Both the position numbers and the translations under genes were made by a program. DNA of 64,000 nucleotides from Lumnitzera littorea (lineage: Eukaryota; Streptophyta; Magnoliopsida; Myrtales; Combretaceae), in NCBI GenBank assembly GCA_024138015.1, contig JAMXBB010000006.1:72761555-72825554 (forward strand), in the 5' to 3' direction. Positions 13,001-25,000 of this stretch are shown piece by piece; position 1 is the stretch's first letter; each line of letters starts with the position of its first letter. Under the pieces are notes generated by a model. It ran no database searches, had not been told where the DNA came from, and saw only the letters and a list, made by a program, of their open reading frames with translations.

Positions 13001-16000
13001 ATTTTCCTGATAGTAAGAAAGTTGTTGGAAGCAATTCAGTATCAAGTATAAGTCAGATGACAGCATAAAGAGGTATAAAGCCCATTTAGTGGCTCATGGT
13101 TACACTCAGACCTTTGGAATAGATTATGAATAGACTTTTGCTCCTGTAGCAAAGTTGAACTCTATCAAAGCAATTTTATTACTTGCTGCAAACTTAGGCT
13201 GGCCTCTACACCAACTAAACGTGAAGAATGCCATCCTGCATGAAGATATAGAGGAAATTTACAAGCAAATTCCTCTAGGTTTTTCATCTAAAAATATGAC
13301 TAAGAAGGTATGTAAATTAAAGGAAAAAGTATAAAAAAGTCTTTAGTGTTTGATCTTTTTACGATTTAGTGCTTAACTTTTTATTTAGTTCATTTCAATC
13401 CTCAACCTTTTCAAGTTATATAAAAAAAGTCCTTCCATTAGATTCCATTAAATTTTCTGTTAAGGTAAACACATGTTAACATAGAATTTATTAACATACA
13501 ATTTTTAAATAAAAAATAACAAAAATATATAGAAAAATAAAAAAAATTCTGGAATAGTGAAAAACCCTTAGTAAAGTATATGATCATTGTATATATCTAT
13601 ATACATATATATATCAATATTTATTTGTAAAAATAACAAAAAAATATATAAAAAAAAAATTCAAATCACCGATTGGGGGGGTTGTGTAACCCCTCTGGTG
13701 GTCACCGGCCACCTCCCTACCTTGGGGTTGCCAGATTTTAATTTTTTTTATTTTTGTGTTATTTTTATTTATTTTAAATTAAATATTAATATATATGCAT
13801 CTATATAAAAATATATTACTAAATAATATATATATTTATTTTTCTAAATTTTTTATCATTTTTTTGTATTTCTTATTATTATACTAAATTTTAGTTATAT
13901 AATATATATATATATATATTATATTATTAGTTTATTTAATTAACTTAATTATTTGAACGAATCAGGCTTTGTCACGTGTTCATACTTAACATCAAAACTA
14001 ACAGAGAGACTTTTGTTCAGTTATTAAAACATTGAAAACTAAAATAGATTAAATTAAAGGTCAAGAACCGATTTACACATACAAGCAAATGTTTGAGACT
14101 TTATTGTACTTTTTCCTCAATTAAAAAAGTCGTCATATAACATGGAGTCACCTAAGGCTTAGCTCACAAAATTCAGGAACACCTTGACTAGGTTGGGACA
14201 TCAACAAAATATGGCAGAACACACTTTATTTGTAAAAGAGAGTGGAGATGGATTGAAATCCATTCTAATTGTTTATGTAAATGATGTTATAATTATGAGT
14301 GATGACCAAAATGAGATAGCTTGACTAAAGATGATGATCAACCAAGAATCTGAGACTAAAGAGCTTGGAGATTTGAAACTTTTCCTGAGATTGGAAGTGG
14401 TTAGGAGTAAGGATACTTCTTAGCCAAAGGAAGTACATCCTAAATTCGCTAAAAGAGACAAGTTAAAGTCTAAACCACAGAGTACATCATTACCTCAAAA
14501 TTGGAAAACTCGAACTCCTAAAAATGATACTCCTATAAATTAGGGCCAGTACAAGAGGTTGGTGGGAAAGCTTATATATCTATCCTTGACAAGACCACGT
14601 CTAACCTATTAAGTCTAGTTAATTAAGCTAAGCATGCTCCTACCATGCATCACATGAATGGTGACAATCATATTTTGAAATACTTAAAAAGGAACCTCAG
14701 GTAAGGGATTGTTCATGAAAAGAACTAAAACTAGAATGATTGAGGCCTCTGTAGATACAGATTGGGGAAAAGATGCTTTTGATGGAAAATCAACTTTAGG
14801 ATATTGTACAAAGGTATGGGGTAGCCTTGTTACTAGGAGAAGTAAGAAACAATCTGTGGTTGCGAGGAATAATGCAAAGGCAAAAATATAAAGCAATAGC
14901 TCAAGGGATTTGTGAAGTCATTTGGCTTCAATGATTGATACAAGATCTGGACATCACAGCTAAAGTAACAGTGATCTTTAGTGATAGTAAATCAGCTCTA
15001 TGCATTGTTAAGAATCCAATGTACATGATCGCATGAAGCATGTTCGTTTGGATCATAACTTTATTAAGTCAAAGATTGAAGAGGGAGGACTTCAGCTGCA
15101 ATATGTTTTAACTCATGACAAAGAGGCTGATATCTTGACAAAATCCTTATCAAAGTAATCATTGATGAAGATTTCTTGTAAGCTAGGAATGATTGATATC
15201 AATTCCTAAGCTTGAGGAGGAGTATAGGAAATTCCAAATAATTAATTATTTCTTTTTGCTTGTGGATGTAGCATTTATTTTTATAGGTTGGTAGATTAAA
15301 TGTTCTAGCCAGTTAGAGTTGGTCTAATAATGTTTGTTACTACCAAGCTTGTTAGGATTATCTATAAATAAGTAATTTTATGTACTTAATTTTGAGTCTC
15401 CAACAAATAAAATCTTCATTTCTTTTTTTTTTTCCTTTTTCTTTCTATCTATATGTTGCTCTACATCCCATGTAGAGGAAAAGAATCTACAAACTATATC
15501 TTCTAATATATACATGTACCAAGGAAAGATTACAGAGAAACACAACCAGAGTATTTAATTCTAATAAGGAAGTATTTCACCAGGTCAATATGAAGCTAAT
15601 ATATCTTATTTGACAATAACAGTATATAATAACATAAAGTCCTTGTTCAGAGAAAATAGAAGCTAGTTATAACATAACTTACATTTTCCAATATGACCAT
15701 CAAATCTTGAAGTTCTTTCCTTTTAGCCACTGTCAACTGGTTTGCAATATCAACTACATCGGTCCTGCATTTTGATGACAACTAATTCAAACATCAAACA
15801 GAAACAATAATCAGGACATTCATCTATGCAGCATGCAAATTAAGGACGCACAGATAAAGCAAATATTCTAAAGCTATTGGCAACAAGCGTATATGGTAAT
15901 GCTATCTGCCTGAAGCTGTCATGGGCCTGCATTTGGTATCCATAGTCAAGGAACTTTTAATGGCAAAATCGTCAGTGATAAAGGTCTTGCTTTTGTTTAG

Positions 16001-19000
16001 ATTAACCTCTCCTGGCAGAACCTATAGTGACTAGGTTTATTGGCTCGCTGAGAACCCCTCAAGCTGTTGAATTATCAAACTAAAAGAATGTAAATAACTG
16101 ACTTTCTTTATTTCTCATAGGAAGAGGTATTTATACAAGCCCTTATAATATAACTTTCCATAAAAAATAAAGATATAGCAAATATAAAATATTTCCTACA
16201 GATAACAACAAATCTGGAAATGATCTAACAATATTGCCAAAGGATATAATTAAAATCAAGAATAAAATGACAAGATACATCTGAATTTTAATTTTCCTAA
16301 ACATCCTTAACATTATCTTATTCTCATCAACAATCTTGTCCACAAGCTAATTTTGGGATATAACTTCTTATTTTCAAATGCTTGCATGCATTGTCCATTG
16401 CTTCCTCAATATGGGGAATCCTCATATTCCAATCAAAATGCCTTGCATTAACAATCCAGTCTATGGTTTGTCGTAACTAAAACATAACCTCCTTACAAGA
16501 TGTTCTGCCATTTCTACGCAACTTAATCTTCTTGACAAGAAAGGTAGATGGCTACTTGGGCTGATTTATGCAAGCTCTTGCATCTGAATAATTATCAATA
16601 GCCCAATCACTGATCATAAGCTTCTTTTATCATGCCTCGGCCAAACTCATGGCAATGACCGGATAGGACAGTGTTTGTATCCTGTCTACAGGGAAGTGTT
16701 CAGCCAATCTTCTTGTAGAACTGTTAATTTTTTTATCTGGTCATGGCAGAGTTGCTCATACAACATTAATACTTTCACTGTCATTCTCACACTGCTCCTA
16801 TTTAGTTCAATTTGCTTAACTCTCCCAACAGATTGGCTAAGCAAAGGAGGACCAGACCGAAGATGACAATTAAATCTTGAAAACTTCTCACATAAAATGC
16901 AGCTCTTCAAGCTTCAATAGATAAAACCACAACTATGGCTCCCTAGTAATATAGGACATAAACTAACTCTGCCACCCATAACTGTCCCTTGAGCACGGAA
17001 GAATTCACTGATTCAACCACCTAAGATAGTATGTTAGGTTCCATCATATGAGGGAAAATACAACCCGGTGCAGCATAAAACAATGGTATATTCAATCTAG
17101 CTTCAAATATCCAAGCATCACCTTAGGTGGCGAAAAACCCCAAACAAAATTCACCCATGCATGCCCTTCAAAGATCAGAGACCTACTACCAACATCTCAC
17201 CACAGCCGCAGATGGTCATTTCAAGCCTTACCTCTCCATTGATGCCCACACATTATGCAAACCTAGCCAACGATCTACCACCACTACCAACACCATTGAT
17301 TATGTTGCCACAAAGACTAAATTGCTAAGTGTGAGAGCCCTAATCAGACCCCCTCCATTGCCCACCAATGCATCCAACAATCCTAGACTTATCAATAGTC
17401 ATGCTAACACTGCACGACCAACCCTAGGTAGCCACCAATGCATGTGAACCCTCACCAAACTTGCCATTCATGGCACCATCAACGCAGGAGGTTCACCACC
17501 AGCAGTGAGATTGAGATCATGCATGCACCATCCTACTTGCCAACGTCGATACCACCTTCTAAGTCGAAAAGATACGGCCTGTTAGAATAAGTTGTGTTAG
17601 TCAGGCGTACATTTGTGCTTTCACATTTATATTATATAATATAATGTTATGCTAGGGTTTGAAGACCCTAACACCTTCCTGACCAAAAACATGGTATCAG
17701 AGAAAGGACAATTGGTAAACCACCCACTGCCACCATATCCATTGGAATTCACCACAATTGCAAAAAACACAAACCACAACAAATCCAATGCCAACACCAC
17801 CACGAAAATACACAGCTCCACAAATATTACCATTCAAAACACAAACTATAATGCCACAACAGTACCAAGAAACACTAACGCCACCACAACACTCTAACAC
17901 CACCAACACCATGAATATTGGCTCCATCTTCATAATAACCAGCCAGAACACCTTTTATATTTAAAACTCTAGCTTCACTAATCATCCAGCTACAAACCCT
18001 GGCATATCCTGACCCAATTTGTGTAAAGCACACCAAGGTTGACCCTAGTCTCTCATAACCCAGCCCTATTCTTGCAAAACTCAATCACCACACCTAAGTC
18101 CAATAGTGACCCATACACTAGCCACTATACACTAAAGTTTAACCCAATTTGACCATTACAAGCACCAGAATATTCAACTTCAAATTTCCCATATAAACAT
18201 GTGACAATTACTAAGAATGATCAGTTGTTGGATTTTTGCCATCAAATTTACATAATTCTGTTGTCCAATTTCCCTCCATCCTGAGAAGTTTAGTTACTCA
18301 ACCGTCATGGAATCTTAATTGGCCATCATAATACCTACCTTTTTCTGCTCTGGCACTTACTTTTGTCAACTTGAATGTTAAAAAATTATTTCAATAGGCA
18401 CATCTGCTTCAATCCTTCTTTCATGGTCAAGGACGTCTTAAGATAATTAAAAGTCACCTCCTAAGGAGACTAATATTAAATAAGCAAATGGGATCAAATC
18501 AACCAACAGTACCTTCATTTGCTCTAGAGTTTGATCGAATGCAGATATTTAACTTACACAACAATTATGGTACCCATAGAGAAGTTTGGCATTACCTTAA
18601 GTTGCTCTTATGTTTCAAATGGTATACATGTATATGATGTTCTGGTTAATTTCTTTCAAATACAAAATGTGTCATAGGATCTTTCCCTATCACGTGTATT
18701 CGATTGAATAGTCACTATGTCCAGTTCAACTGGTGTTTTTGTTGTCTTCCTTCCTTTTTGACCTATGATTACAAGTTAATTCACGCTCATTGGAGAGAAT
18801 ACGACAATCTCCGGTTTGAAACCACAAAGAAAATGATACTGAACGTGATTAACAACTGTTACATGAGCATGACAGTTACTTACAGTCACCACTGCCCATC
18901 ATCACACTAAGTCCACAAATAACTCCCCCTTAATGTCTCCAATCACACCAACTGTCCCTATTCACTACACATACATTAATAGGCTCAACCAACCACTTGT

Positions 19001-22000
19001 TACAGACCAACACCAATGAATTGAACATCCACAGCTAAACAACATATTTACAAGATCCACTACGGACTCACATGATAAACAAAACACACACAATTACATC
19101 AACCAATGACAACCACAAAATACAGACACAAGAGACTCCAACTATGGATGACTAGCAATAAGACTTAAGCCACCCCAGGATTTCTTTTCTTCTTGCACGC
19201 ATACACGTGTTCGAAGGGTGCAACTCCAAAATTTGAGCATGAATCAGTTTCGCACATAACATTTGCCTCCCCTCCATGATGGATAGCATTGCATTATCAT
19301 TGCTGTGTATTCCTATGAAGCTTCTGCTGGAAAGTAGTTTTCCCAATGCATGAGGACTTCTTGCCTGTTTCCCATGCATCGTGCATCTAGTACAGCCTTT
19401 GGAATTGGACTAACTAATCTTTGCTGCACCGTAGGGGGGTACTGGTTTCAAATTGGTCTCCCCTTTGAATTTCTTTAAACATGAGACATGAAAGACCGGG
19501 TGTAATGAAAGTCGATAAGCTTCTGTTCCAACACGAGCTTCCACCAGGAAGGGCCCAAAAAACTTTGGAGCTAATTTTTGGTTGCATCGATAGGCCACTG
19601 ACATTTGGCAATAAGGCTGTAACCTCAACCAAACTAAGTCTCCAATATGAAACTCCACCTATTGGTGTTTTTTATTACAGTAATGTTTCATAACAGTTTG
19701 GGCTTGCAATAACCTCTGCTGAAGCTGCTGGCAAATCTGGTCTCTCTCCATCATAACTCTTTCCACCGCTTCCAACCATGCTGATCCAGAACTGTAAGAT
19801 AGCAACCATGGTGGAGGCCTGCCGTACACTATTTTGAAGGGTAAGGCTCTAAGCGTTGTATGAAATCCAATGTTATAGCAATATTCAACCCATGCAAACT
19901 ATTTTGTCCATTTTTTTTGGTTTGTCCCCAGTGAAACACCTCAGATACATTTCAATAGTGCGGTCAACTGCCTCGATTTACCCTTCACTTTGTGGATGAT
20001 ACATGGACAAAAAAGCTAACCTCATGCCACATAATTTAAATAGTTCCTTCCCAAATGCACTAGTAAAAATGGCATCCCGATCACTTACTACAGATTCAAG
20101 TATTCCATGTAATTTGAAGATGTTATCAAAGAAAATTCTTGCTATAGACACTGCCGTATAAGGGTGACTTATAAGGACAAAATTAGCATACTTGGAGAAC
20201 TGATCCACCACCACAAATAAAACTGATTTCCCATTAGAAAACAGTAAACCTTCTATAAAATCCATAGAAATGTTGGCCCATACTTGAGTAAGTAATACCT
20301 GAGTGGGTATTTGCAGTGGCCTACAAGCTATAATTGCTCCACCTTACTACGCTGGCAAATCTTACAAGTCTTAACAAATTGTTGGACTTGTTGCTTTAAA
20401 CCCTTACAATGGAAGTCTCTAGTGATCTGACAGAGAGTTTTTTGATAACCCTCATGATATGGAGAGTGTAAAGCTTCGATAATGGTAGGACATAAAGCTG
20501 ACTGAGGTGCTAAATACACCCTATTTTGGAAAAATATAAGTCCATCCCATGCTGTCCACTGGGGCCCGAGCTCTCCAGTTTTGGCTTCTTGTTTCATACG
20601 CTGCAATTCTAGTGAGTTATTGACCTCTTCTCTAATTAAGTCAAAAAGCTGCAATTGAGGGCATGATATAGCAGCAAGTTGTGCTGCATTTTCCTCTTTC
20701 CTTGAAAGTGCATCAGCCACTTTATTTTCGCAACCTGCTTTAAAATCAATTCAAAATCAAATCCCAACAACTTGCTTATCCAATGCTGCTGCGGTGAGGT
20801 CGTTACCCACTGTTCAAGCAGAAATTTCAAACTGTAGTGGTCTGTTTTTACTAAAAATTTTCTCCCCCACAAGGCCTCCAGTGTTGTATTGCTTTAGCTA
20901 AACCAATGAGTTCCTTTTCATAGGCGGGTAATTGAGATGTTGCTTGGCGGAAGGCCTGCCAAAAAATGAAATTGGTCGGCCCTGTTGTTGAACAGTCCCT
21001 ATTCCACCTTCTGAGGCATAACATTCCACTACAAATAGCTGCGTAAAGTCCAGTAAAGCAACTACTGGTGCTTGTGTCATGGCTAACTTCAATCTTTCAA
21101 AAGCTTCTTCTGACTCTGTAGACCATTTGAGATTGTTCTTGTGGAGCATTTGAGTCAAGGGTTCTACGATCTTCCCATAATCTACCACAAATCATCTATA
21201 ATACCCTGTTAGACCTAGGATCCTTGTAATGCAGTAATGGTCATCGGCTTTGGCCAGCTTAATGTAGCTTCTACCTTGGTTGGGTCAGCTTGCACCCCCT
21301 CTTCCGAAATTATATGGCCTAAATAGGCTACTTGCCTTCGAGCAAATGCACACTTCAATTTCTTTAAAAATAAGCAATGCTTCTTTATAAGTGTGAACAT
21401 CTTCCTCAAATGTTGCAGATGCTCCATCCAGGACTTGTTATATACTAAGATGTCATCAAAGAAAATCAATACAAATTTTCTTAGAAATCCCTTGAAGACC
21501 TCGTTCATCAAAGCTTCAAATGTGGAAGGGGCATTAGTGAGCCCAAAAGGCATCACTAAAAATTCAAAGTATCCGTGATGTGCGCAAAAAGCAGTTTTCT
21601 CAATATCCGATTCATTCATTCATACTTAATGGTATCCAAAACACAAATCCAGCTTTGAAAAATACTTTACCCCAAGTAGTTCTTCTAAGAGTTCCTCAAT
21701 GACCAGAATAGTGAATTTATCTTTTACAGTTTTCTCGTTAAGAACTCAATAATTGATAACTCTGATTTTAAACATATTTCATATGGTGATTTTATAGTAT
21801 TTTCCTCATATTTTTAGTTTTCTTAAAAAAAATTGATACTTAATTGAGTAAAATATTGATTTCAAGATTTAAACGTGTTCTAAAATCGAAAACGAAGAAA
21901 AGGAATCAAGTTTCACTCAATTCAAAATTCAAACGAAGAAGTTATAAAGTTTTGAAATTTTAAAATTATGCAGAAAATTTTACCTTAGTGCAGAAAGTTA

Positions 22001-25000
22001 CACGATCTGAGAACACGGCCATGTCACAGGCCATATTTAGTAACGAAAATAAAATCTTTGTAATACATATATAAAAGGATATCTTAGGGTTTCAAAAAGG
22101 GGAGAGACATTAAAAAGAGAAGAGACACAAGAGAAGAGAAGAGAAGAGACTTCAAGAGAATATCAAAAAAGAGGCGAGAACAATATCAACTTCAAGATTA
22201 GAGAGATTGTTCATCAATCAAAGAGGTTTTCTATGTTTTATTTTATATTTTTTATAGAACTCGTTTTTAGATTCGTTATGATAGCTTAGAATTCGTGTAT
22301 TTAGGATTATGGAACCTAGGGTTTTATGTAACCCTTAGATTGAATTATAATTTTAATAAAGTTTTTATCTTTTCTTAATTCAATTATGTTGTTTAATTGT
22401 TGATTGATAATTCTTGAATATTAATATATGATATTATGCATGTTGATTAAAAAATTACGTGTGTAATTAGATCTTAACATAATTGGAGAGAATTACATGT
22501 ATACTTAAAGATAAGATACATGTTTCTTCTAGAAAATTAATTACTATGTGGGAATTCATTATACATTAATGCAATTTTAAGTTATATTACTAAGTTAAGA
22601 GATTCCGGTAAATAATTTAAAATTAGGATTAATATGCTTGAAAAAGATATTAGCTTTAATTATGAATTCCTCCGATCAAGAATTATAGAAACTGAATTGA
22701 ATATATTTTAAGTGGGCACATATTAAACAAGGGAAATAATTCCTAAATACGTTATTAATTTCTTGAAGTCGTTTGTAATTTTATTGCTTTCTAATTTGCT
22801 TAATCAAGTCTCATAATTAATTTAGATGATTAATTTCAGTATTTTTAATTTATTCAATTTATCACAATTTTCCGGTTAGATAATAGAGTTAAAGTTAATA
22901 TTAGTACTCGAAATCTCTGAGGGATCAACTCGGACTCATATCCGCTATATTAAAATTGATAGGTACAATTGCCTTATATCAGTAATCAACACAAAATCTC
23001 CAAGTTTTATCTACCTTTTGCACCTATAAAATTGTGGATGAAAAGTGAGACTGACTTACCCGAATGATTCCCTTCTCCAACATCTCTTCACATTGTCTTT
23101 CAATTTCATCTTTCTGCTGGTGCAGGTATCAATATGGCCTCACTACAATGGGTGTAATATCCGGCTGAAGTTGAATTTTATGGTCACACTACCGAGAAGG
23201 TGGCAGACCTTGTAGCAGCTGAAATATCCCCTCAAATTCAGCCATCAATATCTGCAATTCATGGTTTCTCTCCACTTCCTGCAATATTGCCAACAGTACT
23301 GCATCACTCTGACGTTTCTGCACACCCTGCAGCTCCACTGCTCTTCCATCAACCGTGAACTTCATTTTCATCTCACGAAAATCCCAATCAATTGCACCCA
23401 AGGACTTCAACCAATTAACTCCCAACACCACATCCACTCCGCACAAAGGCAAGGTGTGAAGATCCACTTCAAACAATTGCTGCTGCACCCTAATGGGTAC
23501 CTATTTACAAATTCCTCCACTCCTTATGCTCTCTCCGTTAGCCATCATTACCTTCATAACTTCCCTGGGCTCTATTCAGAGCTTCAACTTGTGTGCCTTG
23601 GTCACATCAATAAAACTGTGCATGCTGCCGGAATCGACCAGCACTACCACTTCCTCACCCCCAACATATCCTTGGAGATTCATAGCTTGTGGTGAGTTTA
23701 ATCCAACCATAGCATGTAATGATATTTCAACGTCAGCACCATCAAAACTTTGATCACCCACTACCTTCTTTTCTTCCTCTTCAACTTCTTCCACTCACTC
23801 TAACAAAAATAGCCTTTTGCAACGATGGCCTACCAAGAATGGTTCGTCACAATTAAAGCACAACCCCTTCCTTCTCCTCTCTTCCATTTCAGCTTTTCCC
23901 AACCTTTTAATATACAGGTTTGCAGGGTTGTCGGCAATAGCACGTTTCTCCTCCTTGGCACCTCCATCTCTGCCTGCATGCATGGCCACACTTCTCCTTT
24001 CATAGAGTCAAGCCAAATTAACCACTTAAGTGAGTTCTCTGGGCTTCTGCAACTGCACATCTACAGCAATGGACTCCTTCAACCCACTAATAAACAAGGC
24101 AACTTCTTGCTCAGTGGTTAATGACAGAATTTGGGCCGCAATTTGAGTAAATTTCTTCCAGTACTCCTCTATAGTGCCTATCTACTTCAATTTGGCTAAT
24201 TCCTCTAAGGAATTGCCTCATAAAGGAGGTTCAAACTGCTCGTTACACAGCCCCTTAAATTCTTCCCACAATAATCCAGGTCTATTGCATTCCACTTTAA
24301 GGAACCAAATCTGCACTTCTCCATCTAAATGATATGCTGCCAGCTCAACCTTATCCCCCTCTTGAGTCTTTTGGTGCTTAAAAAAGTGATTGCACTGATT
24401 GATCCATCCAATAGGGTCAATTGTCCCATCAAAATTGGGAAAATCCAACTTCATATATCTGGGCGCTACCATTCCCCCATCTTCATCACCTCCCATCATA
24501 GAACCGGTTGATGCTTGTTCATCACCTCCACTTGTCTCCTCTTGCTCCCACACCTTTCCTTTCCTTATTGGCCTCTCCTTCAATAGACCTGCTATTTGTT
24601 GAGACAACTCCTCTAACTGGGCGCAGTCCTTTTCATACTTTGTCAAGAAACTTTCAAATTGTTGTTGAAGATGACTAATGTCGTCCAACATGCCGGACTA
24701 TAATACCAAATTGTCACAGGATCTTTCCATATCACATGTATTCAGTTGAATAGTCACTATGTCTAGTTCAACTAGTGTTTTTGTTGTCTTCCTTCCTTTT
24801 CGAACTATGATTACAAGTTAATTCCGGCTCATTGGAGAGAACAAGACGATCTCCAATTTGAAACCACAAAGAAAATGATACTGAATGTGATTTTCATTTC
24901 AGAGGAGTAAACTCCTTTTTAACAACTGTTACATGAGCATGACAGTTACTTACAGTCACCACTACCCATCATCCCACTAAGTCCACAAATAACTCCCCTT

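Larger units (their letters stand above)
11371..15465 (+). mobile_element. Ty1/copia element in NNF1 intron 6, decayed, antisense to the gene
   Basis: Two related LTRs (11371-11592 and 15223-15465) flank a decayed gag-pol in plus orientation, opposite to the host gene. A probable 5 bp target duplication reads TCCCT on the left and TCCCA on the right. The protease, reverse transcriptase and RNase H parts are recognisable, the integrase core is missing, and a MULE-like element sits in the reverse transcriptase. Without that insertion the element is about 3.3 kb, short for a full copia, in line with the deletion. Confidence 0.85.

Noticed and set aside
16335..16660. Possible captured gene on the minus strand of the outermost LTR element
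   Set aside because: A stretch reads with few stops (for example FDWNMRIPHIEEAMDNACKH) but I recognise no domain and cannot support a function.
23261..23695. 144-codon plus-strand frame
   Set aside because: It is the shadow of the minus-strand chromovirus protease region, which carries the real motifs.
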